In this document: in pieces, positions 43,092-53,639 of the stretch
Layout: each line of letters starts with the position of its first letter
Numbering within the stretch: position 1 is the stretch's first letter
DNA from: Erinaceus europaeus
Taxonomy: Eukaryota; Chordata; Mammalia; Eulipotyphla; Erinaceidae
DNA: 64,000 nucleotides
NCBI RefSeq assembly: GCF_950295315.1
Contig: NC_080168.1
Coordinates: forward strand, 73,388,553 to 73,452,552
Direction: 5' to 3'
The notes under the pieces: model-generated
Told to the model about the DNA's origin: nothing
Database searches by the model: none
The model's input: only the letters and a program-made list of their open reading frames with translations
Translations under genes and position numbers: made by a program

Positions 43092-43880
43092 TTTATTTTT
43101 TTATCTGTAAAATGGAAATATTGACAAGACTATAGGATAAGAGGGGTACAGTTCCCACCACCAGAACTCCATGTCCAATTCCATCCCTTGATAGCTTTCC
43201 TGTTCTTTTTCTTTTTTTAATTTCTTTATTGGGGAATTAATGTTTTACATTCGACAGTAAGTACAATAGTTTGTACATGCATAACATTTCTCAGTTTTCC
43301 ACATTAACAATACAACCCCCACTAGGTCTTCTGTCATCCTTCTTGGACCTGTATTCTCCCCCCTACCTACCCACCCCAGAGTCTTTTACTTTGGTGCAAT
43401 ACACCAAAGCTTTCCTGTTCTTTATCCCTCTGGGAGTATGGGCCCAGGGTTATTATGGGGTGCAGAAGGTGGAAGATCTGGCTTTTGTAATTGCTTCCCT
43501 GCTGAACATGGGCATTGGCAGGTCGATCCATACTCCCAGCCTGTCTCTCTCTTTCCCTAGTGGGGCAGGGTTCTGGAGAGGTGGAGCTCCAGGACACATT
43601 GGTGGGGTTATCTGCCCAGGGAAGTCCGGTTGGCATCATGGTATCATCTGGAACCTGATGGCTGAAAAAGAGTTAAGATACAAAGCATTGTTGACTAATC
43701 ATGAACATAAAGGCAAAAATATTGCAGATGAAGATTTGGGGGTCTCTGTTTTGGAAAAAGCTAGTAGGTCTATTTTAGGTATATTCCAAAGGGCCCATGA
43801 CTATACTAGTTTGTTTTCTGAGCCTGACAGCTAATATGCAGGTGGGCCCAGGTTATTGTCTGGGGAGATGGTGTCATAGT
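43092..43880 (-). repeat. Retroposon X split by L1
   Basis: The first part, 43092-43208, has ACAAGACTATAGGATAAGAG. The second, from 43408, has CCCTCTGGGAGTATGGGCCC, GGCATTGGCAGGTCGATCCA and CTGATGGCTGAAAAAGAG. Open frames here follow the repeat in both directions and are not genes. Confidence 0.85.
43209..43407 (-). mobile_element. L1 3' UTR insertion in X
   Basis: Plus strand: TTTCTTTATTGGGGAATTAATG, GTACATGCATAACATTTCTCAG and CAGAGTCTTTTACTTTGGTGC. It is the last 200 bp of an L1, inserted in antisense and bounded by the exact 16-bp duplication AGCTTTCCTGTTCTTT (43193-43208 and 43408-43423). Confidence 0.9.
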
Positions 43881-44179
43881 TGGAAAGAGAATCTTTTTTG
43901 CAGAACCACCATTATACTATCACCCTTACCCCCACTGGGGATGCATATTTAGGGATGGGTCCCTTTAGACCTGTACTAATTCTTTCCTAAAGCTTCACCA
44001 CCTTTCTTCTTTTTTTCCCCACCTTGATATCTATATTATGCTAATAGTGATTTACTCTGCTGTAAGCTTTAAAACAGGTACAGTTTGATGCCTCTTGCTG
44101 ATACACATCCCTTACCACAGTCACTACCTGCAAACCAGTGACCCTCTAGCACAGGCCCCTTCACCTTATAGGACTGCCC

Positions 44180-45235
44180 CCCTTTTTTTCCACTGCTCCT
44201 GGAGGCCATTTTCCTTTTTTTTTTAATTGGATAGGGCAGAGAGAAGAGAGGAGAGGAGGGAAAGACAGAGGGGGAAAGATAGAAGATCTGCAGACCTGTC
44301 TCACTGCTTGTGAAATGACCCCCCCCAAAAATCTTTTTTTTTTTGCCACTTCAGTGTGTAATTCCTTTCACTTCCCTATTTTATTTAGCTTTCATTGTAT
44401 TCAGTAATCTGTGCCTCTAATAATAGTCCATGTTTTAAACTTCTTTCTTAATATATATACATATTTATTATTGACTAGAGACAGAGAGAAATTGAGAGGG
44501 GAGGGGGAAATAGAGTGGGAGAGAGTCACCTGTAGCTCTGCTTCACCACTTGTGAAGCCCCCCTCACACACAGGTGGGGGCCAGGGGCTTGAACCTGGGT
44601 CCTTACGCACTGTAATGTGTGCATTTAACCAGGTGTGCCACTGCCTGGTCTCTTTTTTATTTCTTTGTGCTTCTTGGGTTATCACTGGGGCTCTGTGCCT
44701 GCACTACGAATCCACTGCTCCTAGAGGCCACTTTTCCCATTTTTATTACCCTTGTTGTTGCCGTATAGGACAGAGAGAAATTGAAAGAGGAGGTGAAAAC
44801 AGTGAGGGGCAGAGAAAGAGAGACACCTGCAGACCTGCCTCACTGCCTGTGAAGTGACCCCCCCTCCAGGTGGGGAGCTGGGGGCTTGAACCGGGATCCT
44901 TACACCTGTCCTTGTGCTTCGCACCATATGTGCTTAACCTGCTGCATTACTTTTTTTTTCTTTTGCCCCCAGGCTTATTATAGCTAGGGCTTGTTGCTGG
45001 CACTCCAGGTGGCCTTTTTTTTTCTGCCTTTTTCCATTTTATTGGATAGGACAGAGATAAATTGAGAGGAGAAGGGAGACAGAGAGGGAGAGAGAAAGAT
45101 GGACACCAGCAGGCCTGCTTTACAACTTGTGAAGTGTCCCCCTGCAGGTCAGGAGCTGGAGCTCAAACTTGGATCCTTGTGCGGGTCCTTGCACTTGATA
45201 CTATGTGTGCTTATCCTGGTGTGTCAACACCTGGT
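44180..45235 (-). repeat. Four minus type A SINEs in a row
   Basis: Copies lie at 44180-44325, 44455-44655, 44665-44950 and 44960-45235. The third has GGGTTATCACTGGGGCTCTG and CTTGAACCGGGATCC. The fourth has ATAGCTAGGGCTTGTTGCTGG. All share one orientation, probably from repeated insertion into A-rich tails. Confidence 0.75.
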
Positions 45236-45344
45236 TGGTGCTTGTTTTAAACCTCTATGTACCTTCTAACACCTAGCACAAAAGGTTAGACCTGGCTTTT
45301 CCACAGGTGCAGGAAAACTGGAGATTTTCTTTATCTTTTAAAAT

Positions 45345-45485
45345 ATTGTTTACTCATTAACACAACATAGAGCATGAAATAGAGAGCCAAAGGATAACTC
45401 TAGCACATGGAATGCCAGGAATGGAACTCAAGACCAAAAGCTTCCAAATGCAGCATATCATTCACTGTGCCACCGTCCAGGCTCC
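45345..45485 (-). repeat. Type C SINE
   Basis: It has TTGTTTACTCATTAACACAAC, AAAGGATAACTCTAGCACATGGAATG and CCACCGTCCAGGC, a minus type C copy with diverged ends. Confidence 0.55.
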
Positions 45486-45489
45486 GGAC

Positions 45490-45838
45490 TTTTTTTTTTT
45501 TTTTTTTGTCTCCAGGGTTATTGCTGGGGCTTGGTGCCTGCACTATGAATCCACTGCCCCTGAAGGCTTTTTTTCCCCCTCCCTTGTTGCCCTTATTGTT
45601 TATCCTTGTTGTTGTTATTATTATTGTTGTTATTGCTGTCACTGTTGTTGGCTATGACAGAGAGAAATCAAAAAAGGAGGGGAAGACAAAGAGGGAGAGA
45701 GACACCCGCAGACCTGCTTCACCGCCTGTGAAGCCACCCCCTGCAGGTGGGAAGCTAGGGGCTTGAACCGGGGTCCTTATGCCGGTCCTTGAGCTTTGCA
45801 CCATGTGCGCTTAACCCGCTGTGATACTGCCCAGCTCC
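45490..45838 (-). repeat. Type A SINE, full length
   Basis: After T15: CCAGGGTTATTGCTGGGGCT, GTTGTTATTATTATTGTTGTT, GCTATGACAGAGAGAAATC, AGGGGCTTGAACCGGGGTCC and ACTGCCCAGCTCCC. Confidence 0.88.
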
Positions 45839-45955
45839 CAGCTGTGGACATTCTAATGATCAAAGCAAAGAGTGTAGGCACCTAACTTCAAGGCTCTCCC
45901 CAGCTTGTCTGTGTAGTGAGGGACTTAGAAGAGATAGAAGGGCTGAGATTTTTTT

Positions 45956-47232
45956 TTTTTCTTTTTTTTTTTTTAATATTTTATTATTTTTTATTTTTTT
46001 TATTTTTTATTTAAGAAAGGATTAATTAACAAAACCATAGGGTAGGAGGGGTACAACTCCATACAATTCCCACCGTCCAATCTCCATATCCCACCCCCTC
46101 CCCCGATAGCTTTCCCATTCTCTATCCCTCTGGGAGCATGGACCCAGGGTCATTGTGGGATGCAGAAGGTAGAAGGTCTGGCTTCTGTAATTGCTTCCTC
46201 GCTGAACATGGGCGTTGACTGGTCGGTCCATACTCCCAGTCTGCCTCTCTCTTTCCCTAGTAGGATGGGTCTCTGGGGAAGCTGAGCTCCAGGACACATT
46301 GGTAGTGTCTTCAATCCAGGGAAGTCTGGCCGGCATCCTGATGACACCTGGAACCTGGTGACTGAAAAGAGAGTTAACATACAAAGCCAAACAAATTGTT
46401 GTGCAATCATGGAACCAAAGCTTGGAAAAGTGGAAAGGTAGTATTAGGGAGGTACTCACTGCAAACTCTAGTATACTTCTGCTTTCTTACTTTGGTGCCA
46501 TACTCCAAACTCAGTCAATTTCTGCTTTGCGTTTCTACTTCTTTTTTTTTTTTTTTTTTTACATGCATAACATTCCCCAGATTTCCATTTAGCAATAAAA
46601 CCCCCACTATTTAATTCATCATTTTTCATGGACCTGTATTCTCCCCACCCACCCACCCACCCCAGAGTCTTTTACTTTGGTGTAATACTCCAATTCCATT
46701 TCAGGTTCGACTTGTGTTTTCTTTTCTAATCTTGTTTTTCAACTTCGGCCTGAGAGTGAGATCATCCCATATTCATCCTTCTGTTTCTGACTTATTTCAC
46801 TCAACATGATTTTTTCAAGGTCCATCCAAGATCGGCTGAAAACGGTGAAGTCACCATTTTTTACAGCTGAGTAGTATTCCATTGTGTATATATACCACAA
46901 CTTGGTCAGCCACTCATCTGTTGTTGGACACCTGGGTTGCTTCCAGGTTTTGGCTATTACAAATTGTGCTGCCAAGAACATATGTGTACACAGATCTTTT
47001 TGGATGGATGTGTTGGGTTCCTTAGGATATATCCCCAGGAGGGGAATTGCAGGGTCATAGGGTAGGTCCATTTCTAGCCTTCTGAGAGTTCTCCAGACTG
47101 TTCTCCACAGAGGTTGGACCAATTGACATTCCCACCAGCAGTGCAGGAGGGTTCCTTTGACCCCACATCCTCTCCAGCATTTGCTGCTGTTACCTTTTCT
47201 GATGTGTGACATTCTCACAGGAGTGAAGTGAT
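45956..47232 (-). mobile_element. L1-X chimeric insertion
   Basis: It is bounded by the exact 17-bp duplication AGGGCTGAGATTTTTTT (45939-45955 and 47233-47249). Reading the minus strand from 47232: L1 ORF2 carboxyl end, about 160 codons (CPTTDEWLTKLWYIYTMEYY, MLSEISQKQKDEYG). The L1 3' UTR follows (46560-46740), then an A18 run (46543-46560), then about 390 bp of retroposon X (46013-46400), and a terminal poly-A. It is 5' truncated, so not autonomous. Confidence 0.88.
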
Positions 47233-47263
47233 AGGGCTGAGATTTTTTTATAATTAAAACCAA

Positions 47264-47600
47264 AGCAAGGGCAGGGAAGACAGCATAATGATTCTGCAAA
47301 AGAGTTTCTTTTTAAAAAATATTTATTTATTATTCCTTTTTTGTTTGCCCTTTTTTTTATTCTTGTAGTTATTGTTGTTGTTGTTATTGATGTTGTTGTT
47401 GTTGGATAGGACAGAGAGAAATGGAGAGAGGAGGCGAAGACAGAGGGGGAGAGAAAAATAGACACCTGCAGACCTGCTTCACCGCTTGTGAAGTGACTCC
47501 CCGCAGAAGACTTTCATACCTGAAGCTGTAAGACCCCAAGTTCAGTCCGGAGAGCATCATCATGAACCACAGTTGAGCAGTGCTCTGGTTAAAAGAATAA
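47264..47600 (+). repeat. Type B SINE split by type A
   Basis: The type B head GGGAAGACAGCATAATGATTCTGC is followed at 47311-47507 by a minus type A SINE (GTTGTTGGATAGGACAGAGAG, CTTCACCGCTTGTGAAGTGA). Type B then resumes (CCCCAAGTTCAGTCCGGAG, GAGCAGTGCTCTGGTTAAA). AAGAGTTTC and AAGACTTTC may be the duplication. (AAT)n lies at 47613-47632. Confidence 0.75.
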
Positions 47601-47635
47601 AATGAAATGAAATAATAATAATAATAATAATAAAG

Positions 47636-47850
47636 AGGTCAGAGTTGTGGTTGAGTGCACATATTCCAGTGTACAAGAACCCAGGCTTAAGCCCCCAGTC
47701 CCCATCTGCAGGGGAGGAAGCTTCAGGAGCTATGAAACAGTGTTACCAGATGTCTCTCTCATTCACTCACTTGCTCTCTTTTCTGTCTCTCCCTTTCCTT
47801 TCAATTTCTGTCTCTGTTCAAAAGAAAGAAGTCATAACTAATAAATAAAA
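47636..47850 (+). repeat. Type A SINE
   Basis: It has GAGGTCAGAGTTGTGGTTGAG, CCCAGTCCCCATCTGCAGGG and a C/T body ending TAACTAATAAATAAAACC. It is a short-subfamily plus copy. Confidence 0.7.
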
Positions 47851-48097
47851 CCAAGGTGCCCCATGACTGTTTCCACTTTGCACTGCCCACCATCCTTGTT
47901 ATGTCACCTGAACCCAGGTCTCAAGCACACACCCGAGGTGGCGCACCTCACCTGTGACTAGGACGTGAATCCTGCTCAGCTTTATTCTTGTCTGTCAGGA
48001 ACAGACAATGGTTTTAGTGCCATTTTATGGATAAGTTGTCTTTGTTATCATTACCTTGAAATTGACTTGTGAATTTTTTCTTTCATTACTATCATAG

Positions 48098-48208
48098 AGA
48101 CGGTTATTCAGAAAAATGTGTCATGAACAATTACTTTGGGATCGGCTTAGATGCGAAAATTTCCTTAGAATTTAACAATAAAAGAGAGGAGCACCCTGAA
48201 AAATGCAG
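48098..48208 (+). CDS. DGKH: DGKH exon: start of DAGKa
   Basis: This exon has 111 bases (one base completes Val, two bases of Arg out). It encodes [20 protein letters not shown] and [16 protein letters not shown]. The [11 protein letters not shown]...R segment is the signature opening of the accessory domain in all DGKs, where the Asp and the FHxxRE-type residues complete the catalytic unit. The acceptor is ACTATCATAG. An in-frame alternative AG two bases later would break the frame. The donor is GCAG|GTAATT. Confidence 0.94.
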
Positions 48209-48307
48209 GTAATTCTGGAAATAGCGGTGGTGTACATGCAGTCAGTGTTGCTTTCATTTCAGTTGTGATCTCTTGTGCTTGCATTATCTTTGAAGAGTGA
48301 AAAGAGT

Positions 48308-48720
48308 GAGCCGGCGATATAGCTCACTTGGGTAGTATGCTGCTTTGTCATCTGTGTGACCCAGGTTCAAGCCCAGCCTCCAGTACACTGAAGGAAGCTT
48401 CAGTACTGTGATCTCTTTTTCTCTCTGTCTCTGTCTCTCTCTATCTATCTCTATCTTGTTTCTCTATCTCTATCAGTTAAGTTAAAAGAGTGAATGAATG
48501 GGGGCCAGATGGTGCACCTGATTAAGTACACACATTACAGTGTGCAAAGACTGAGGTTCAAGCCCCTGGTCCCTATTCATTCATTCTACAGGGGGAAAGC
48601 TTCACAAGTTGTGAAGTAGAGCTGCAGGTGTCTCTATGTCTCTCTCCCTTTCTATCTTCTCCTCCTCTTTCATTTTCTCTCTGTCTCTAGCCAATAATAA
48701 CTAAACAAAAATATTATTAA
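48308..48720 (+). repeat. Type D then type A SINE
   Basis: Type D lies at 48308-48480 (GATATAGCTCACTTGGGTAG, GAAGGAAGCTTCAGTACTG, (TCTATC)n). Type A lies at 48499-48720 (GGGGGCCAGATGGTGCACC, ending GCCAATAATAACTAAACAAA). Both fit within the 575-bp intron between two exons. Confidence 0.8.
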
Positions 48721-48783
48721 AGAGAGAGTGTGCATGTGAATGAGTAAGAACTGCTGATATGGCCTGTCAACTTCTCTCTTCAG

Positions 48784-48880
48784 GAGCCGAACTAAAAACT
48801 TGATGTGGTATGGAGTTCTTGGAACCCGTGAATTGTTACAAAGATCATATAAGAACTTAGAACAGAGGGTTCAGCTCGAG
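48784..48880 (+). CDS. DGKH: DGKH exon: accessory domain
   Basis: This exon has 97 bases. It completes the Arg codon and ends in phase 0. It encodes [20 protein letters not shown] then [13 protein letters not shown]. The basic SRTKN and YG..G motifs belong to the accessory domain strand-helix unit that packs on the catalytic core. The acceptor is TTCTCTCTTCAG and the donor is GAG|GTAAGC. No changes from the eta sequence that I remember are apparent. Confidence 0.94.
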
Positions 48881-48937
48881 GTAAGCTCATCCTAAAGTAA
48901 TGACAGTTCTGACTGTTTTACTCAGGAAGAGTTTTAT

Positions 48938-49075
48938 ATGTGGGGTCAGTGAAATAGCTCACTTGGATAGTGTGACCTTTAAGATTAAGTCCAGCTCTCA
49001 ATACATTGAAAGAAGCTTTGATGCTGTGGTATCTCCCTCCCTCCCTTCCTCCAATTTGTCTCTATCTACTTCTTT
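48938..49075 (+). repeat. Type D SINE
   Basis: It has GGGGTCAGTGAAATAGCTCACTTGGATAGTGTG with the middle shortened, then CATTGAAAGAAGCTTTGATGC and (CTCC)n-like sequence. Confidence 0.7.
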
Positions 49076-49189
49076 CATTTGTGGAGTTGATTTGGTCTAA
49101 TTCATTTGATAAATACTCAAGGAGGAGAATACAGGAATACATTTTTAAGACAGAATCGGTGGTACATGAAAATTTCAGGTTTTTTAAGA

Positions 49190-49195
49190 GATTAT

Positions 49196-49264
<69 letters not shown>

Positions 49265-49265
49265 C
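49190..49265. repeat. (CATATA)n hexamer microsatellite
   Basis: About twelve CATATA units run in tandem. The unbroken reading frames over it (alternating Ile-His, Ile-Tyr or Met-Tyr) come only from the period-six sequence. Confidence 0.95.
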
Positions 49266-49288
49266 ACCAGGTAGTTGCTCTGATTTTT

Positions 49289-49640
49289 TTTTTTTTTCCT
49301 CCAGGGTTATTGCTGGGCTCGGTGCCTGCACCATGAATCCACTGCTCCTGGAGGCCACTTTTCCCCCTTTTTGTTTCCCTAGTTGTTGCAGCCTTGTTGC
49401 GGTTATTATTGCCATTGTTGACGTTGCTTTGTTGTTGGATAGGACAGAGAGAAATGGAGAGAGGAGGGGAAGACAGAGAGAGAGGGGGAGAGAAAGATAG
49501 ACACCTGCAGACCTGCTTCACCGCCTGTGAAGCGACTCCCCTGCAGGTGGGGAGCCAGGGGCTCGAACCGGGATCCTTACGCCTGTCCCTGCGCTTTGCG
49601 CCACGTGCGCTTAACCCACTGTGCCACCACCCGACCCCCT
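49289..49640 (-). repeat. Type A SINE, young full-length copy
   Basis: It has GGGTTATTGCTGGGCTCGGT, ATAGGACAGAGAGAAATGGAG, GGGGCTCGAACCGGGATCC and GCGCTTTGCGCCACGTGCGC, ending CACCCGACCCCCT. It is flanked by GTTGCTCTGATTTTT (49274-49288) and GTTGCTCTAATTTTT (49641-49655). Both promoter boxes look intact. Confidence 0.93.
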
Positions 49641-49748
49641 GTTGCTCTAATTTTTAGTAAAATATCTATTGCATACTCTTTTGAGTCCTTTAAGTACTAA
49701 GATATGTGAAGGAAAAAAGAAAACTTTTAAATAAAGATTTAAAGATAC

Positions 49749-50306
49749 AGTCCTTTGGTGGTGGGAATGGTGTTGATGTACAGTCCTATTAACTTGTAGT
49801 CTCATAAAACAAAAAAAAATAATAAAAACATTTTTTTTTTTTGCCTCCAGGATTATCACTGGGGCTCAGTGCCTGCACTATGAATCCACTGCTATAGGAA
49901 AGCTATCTTTTTTCCATTGTTGTTGTTGTTGCTGTTATTGTTGTTGGATAGGATAGACAGAAATTAAGAGAGGAAGGGGAGATAGAGATGGGGAGGGAAA
50001 GATAGACACCTGCAGGCCTGCTTTACCGCTTGGGAAGTGACCTCCTGCAAGTGGGGAGCCAGGGGCTTAAGCTGGGATCATCACGTAGGTCCTTGAGCTT
50101 CGCACTATGTATGCTTAATCTGCTGCTGTGCTACTGCCTGGCCCCCAGGATTTATTTTCTAATGAGACAAAGGCAGAGTAAGGGAGAGATGGAGAGATAC
50201 CACAGCAACATTCTAGCACCTGTGAAGCTTCCTCTGTGCTGGTACCGCCACATGGTGGCTCGGGGGCTCAGCTAGATCCTCATGTATTGTCAGTTCCTGG
50301 CCCCCT
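49749..50306. repeat. X end, type A and type D-like SINEs
   Basis: 49749-49812 is the plus 3' end of X (GGTGGTGGGAATGGTGTTGATG). 49829-50146 is a minus type A SINE (CCAGGATTATCACTGGGGCT, CTACTGCCTGGCCCCC). 50160-50306 is a minus type D-like SINE (ACCACAGCAACATTCTAGC). Confidence 0.7.
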
Positions 50307-50489
50307 AATTCACATTGTTATGCTACTTCAAGTATCTTGATAGTCTAGTGACAGATATTCCTGCCATCTGTTTATGCCCTTTCTAAAACTTTTAAGTACT
50401 TGACTGATTACATAACTCTCATTTTTGTCTTTAATTAACTTTAGTAATAATTATCTATAATTTATTTTTTTAAGTCTCAGTATTATAAC

Positions 50490-51400
50490 CAGAATTTGCT
50501 GAGTGCTTTCTACATAGTGTCTTTATTTGTTGAACTTTATGTTATCAGTCTTTGTGATGCAATTTTATTTATTTATTTTGTTTGTTAGTTAGTTTTACTG
50601 CCACCAAGGCCATTGCTGGGGCTCAGTGCCAGCACTACGAACTCACTACTCCTTTTTGTTGTTGTTTGTTTTATTTGACAGGGCAGAGAGAAATTGAGGA
50701 GGTAGTGGAGATAGGGAAGGAGAGAGAAAGACACCCACAGACCTGCTTTAGCACTTGTGAAGTGTCCCTCATTGTGGGGAGCAAGGCCTCAAACCCAGGT
50801 CCTTGTGCATAGGACAATGTGCACTTAACTGGTGTGCCACTAACGCCCCCCCCCAATTTTATTATTCAGTTCAGAGAAGTGAAGTTACTTGTCTGAGATC
50901 AAAATGTTGATAACTGGGAGCTGAGTTGATAGTGTACCCAGTTGAACACATATGTTACCATGCATGAGGACACAGGTTCAAGCCTTTAGTCTCCACTTGT
51001 AAGGAGGAAGCTTCACAGGTGGCAGAGCAGTGATACAGGGGTTTTTCTTTCTCTTCTCTTTCCACCTATTTGTCTCTGTCTAGATGAAACAAGGAAGGAA
51101 GGGAGGGATTATGGGTGAATGGAAGGAACGAAGGACAGGAAGAAGTGGTAGAGTCAGAGTGTAAGCACCAAGACCCCAGAGATAACCCTGGTGGTAAATA
51201 AATAGTTGAGTGGTCTGAGAGGTGGCACAGTGGTTAAAGTATTGGACTCTCAATCATAAGGTTCTGAGTTCAATCCCAGAAGCTCATGTACCAGAGTGAT
51301 GTCTGGTTCTCTCCTATATTTCTCATAAATGAATAAGTAAAATCTTTGAAACAAAATAATTAGTTCATAGCTGGAGGAGCCAGAGTCAAATTCTATGTTT
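50490..51400 (-). repeat. MIR broken up by later SINEs
   Basis: MIR-like pieces at 50490-50567 (TTTGCTGAGTGCTTTCTACATAGTG), 50860-50920 (GAGAAGTGAAGTTACTTGTCTGAGATC) and 51360-51400 (CATAGCTGGAGGAGCCAGAGTCA) follow consensus order. Type A minus (50568-50855), type A plus (50926-51200) and type C plus (51205-51355) lie between them. Confidence 0.6.
50568..51355. repeat. Three SINEs inside MIR
   Basis: Type A minus at 50568-50855 has GCCATTGCTGGGGCTCAGTG and ends in C-run sequence. Type A plus at 50926-51200 has AACACATATGTTACCATGC and ATAACCCTGGTGGTAAATAAA. Type C plus at 51205-51355 has GAGAGGTGGCACAGTGGTTAAAG, TTGGACTCTCAATCATAAGG and CCAGAGTGATGTCTGGTTCTC, the clearest type C copy here. 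Confidence 0.8.
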
Positions 51401-52424
51401 TCTTTAGTGTGTGTATTTTTACCAAAAAAAAAAAAAAAAGTAATTCATGATTATTGACTGAAGAAAAAAGTTTGCTGTAACTTCCTACTCTGCTTTTCTA
51501 GTGCCATGCTATGAACTATAACCCATTTGATATGTGAACAAAATGAAACAGAGAGCTCCAAGGGTTTTTTAGATAGTAAATGACAGAGTTCAAAACAAGC
51601 CCACTCTCCTCCCATCCTGGACGTTTCCTAGAGAAAGGAAGGGGCAAAAAGCGAGATGGCAAATGCAGTTGCATAGCATTTTGCAACATTGTGAGTGACA
51701 AGTGAAAATGTGGATAGAAATTGTGAATGAATGTCACACTTGGAATTTTTCCTGATTAGAATAAGAAAAACTGTTGAGTTATGTGACCTTAATTTCTTGA
51801 GTATGTGCTACTCAAAGTTTTCCTGTGAAATATTTTGAGATGAACCATTCAACACTTGACTCTAGCTATTTTGCTGAATGTACACATGCTGAATTCAGCA
51901 CTGTGTGTGGAACTTCATCTGAACCCATCTGTCTGTTTCCACAGTGTGCTTTCCAATGCGTGTATTCATTTGTAAAATCTTTAAAGATTGCCCTAAACTG
52001 TCTTTACAATACTGCCAGATTTGCAGTGTCTTTTCTGTTTTCTCCAAGCTAGTCAGTCAATTCAAATAAAAAATGATTTTTATAAAAGCACACCAAGTTA
52101 AGTGTTCAGTTTCTTGGGTTCAGAAAAAATGTTGATTCTCACACTGAATATTTAATGCTCATTCATTGAGCACATGGCATTGAACACCATGTCAGAAGTT
52201 GGAACCCTAAGGGCTGAGATACAATGTGGACCTTTGAGTGTGTTTTCAAAAAAAAGAAAAATAGTGTACAAAACGTGCCTGGGGGAATTAAGGCAAGTGT
52301 AAAACATTCTCAGTCTTGAGAAAAGATTTCGGTCCAGCTCCGCATTTGTTCTGAAGGTTGAAGATACGTCATTTATGTACTAAATGCCAATCATTTTTTA
52401 AACAAACATTTTAAAAGTTGTTTT
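51401..52424. other. Unique intron sequence
   Basis: I recognise no repeat apart from an A16 run at 51424-51440. The short open frames have no splice sites, start context or family resemblance. Confidence 0.4.
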
Positions 52425-52625
52425 AAAATAATTTTATCTGATAGGACAGAGAGAAATTGAGAGGGAAGGGGGAGGCAGGGAGAGGAAAAGAGAGACACCT
52501 GAAGCACTGCTTTACTGTTCTCAAAGATTCCCCCCTGAAGGTGGTAACCAGGGGCTTGAACCCAGGTCCTTGTGCATGGTAACATGTGCTCTCCTCGGGA
52601 TGTGCCACTGCCCATCCCCTCATTT
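52425..52625 (-). repeat. Type A SINE, short subfamily
   Basis: It has TCTGATAGGACAGAGAGAAATTG, GGTGGTAACCAGGGGCTTGA and GATGTGCCACTGCCCATCCCC. Confidence 0.8.
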
Positions 52626-53063
52626 ATTGCATTAATAACTATAGCAGAAGCTACTAGAAAAAAATTAAAAAATGCTCTACATCTTCTTTGCTTCAAAATT
52701 AGGTGGTGTTGTTTTAGAGTCTTATTCAGGTCATTTATAATATTCTCATAAGTATTATAGTCATCACTTCACATATGTTCAATATCCTTTTGAAAGCAGG
52801 CTTGTAAGGGTAAACACTGGGTTGTAACCATCTCAGTTAGCAATTTCCACAGTTCCTGATACTTTACTGGTGTTCTGGAACTCAGTGCTGAGTTTTTCAA
52901 GCAGTTAGAACCACCCCCACACACATACACACACTCAAACATGTATGCCATAAAAAATATCTTATACTCCAAACCATCTAATTACTCACTTACATTGGCA
53001 CTTAAACTGGAAAAACACATAACTGATGAAGCAGTTACACATGTGAACAAATGTTTACAGGAC

Positions 53064-53225
53064 TTCAACTCTTTTCAAGCCCCTGGTTCCCACCTGCAGG
53101 GGGAAACATTCATAAGTGGTGAAGCAGTGCTGCAAGTGTCTTTCTCCCTTTCTGTCTCCTCATTCCCTCTTGATTTCTCTTTGTCTCTATCCAATAAATC
53201 AATATTTAAAACATTAAAAAAAGAG
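53064..53225 (+). repeat. Type A SINE, head lost
   Basis: It starts at the B box (TTTTCAAGCCCCTGGTTCCC), then CACCTGCAGGGGGAAACATTC, a C/T body and CTATCCAATAAATCAATATT. Confidence 0.75.
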
Positions 53226-53384
53226 AGAAGAAAGAAAAGAAACAAGGTAAAGGCATGTGTGGGCATGGATTGCAGGAGAGAAAGCATCACCAACACTTTG
53301 TTGTCCCAGCCTGGGTCTATGGTCTTCAAGTGCTTCTAAAGGTGGTGGCTATGCTTTATCTAATTTGATCTTTTTCCCTTTCAG

Positions 53385-53492
53385 TGTGATGGGCAGTACA
53401 TTCCTCTCCCGAGTTTGCAAGGAATCGCAGTCTTGAACATCCCCAGCTATGCTGGAGGAACTAACTTTTGGGGCGGAACCAAAGAGGACGAT
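53385..53492 (+). CDS. DGKH: DGKH exon: accessory domain core
   Basis: This exon has 108 bases, exactly 36 codons, phase 0 on both sides. It encodes [20 protein letters not shown] and then [16 protein letters not shown]. The LQGI.VLNI.S.AGG...WG motif is the most recognisable part of DAGKa and lies close to the substrate site. All conserved Gly and Trp residues are present. The acceptor is TTTTCCCTTTCAG and the donor is GAT|GTAAGT. Skipping this exon would keep the frame but delete an essential motif. Confidence 0.95.
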
Positions 53493-53639
53493 GTAAGTCT
53501 AGCTCTTTACAGCTTCCCAAAGCTCCCTTTCCTCTTGCTCTACTCCTTCACAGCCAATGAAGACTGACTGAGTTCTCACAAGGCATCACTCTGACCTTTT
53601 CTGCCCTCCACTTCCTTTTATTTATTTTTCTTTTGTTTC

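Noticed and set aside
43271..43834. 187-codon open frame
   Set aside because: It crosses the boundary between an antisense L1 end and X, two separate insertions, so it cannot be an evolved gene.
46739..47299. 186-codon L1 ORF2 frame as a working retrotransposon
   Set aside because: Only the carboxyl end is present. Endonuclease and reverse transcriptase regions are absent because the insert is 5' truncated.
49190..49265. CRISPR-like regular repeats
   Set aside because: It is a simple hexamer without spacers in a mammalian intron.
49006..49500. 164-codon open frame with a repeating Ile-His tract
   Set aside because: It is the hexamer microsatellite at 49190-49265 joined to an antisense SINE. 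No splice context or family supports a protein.
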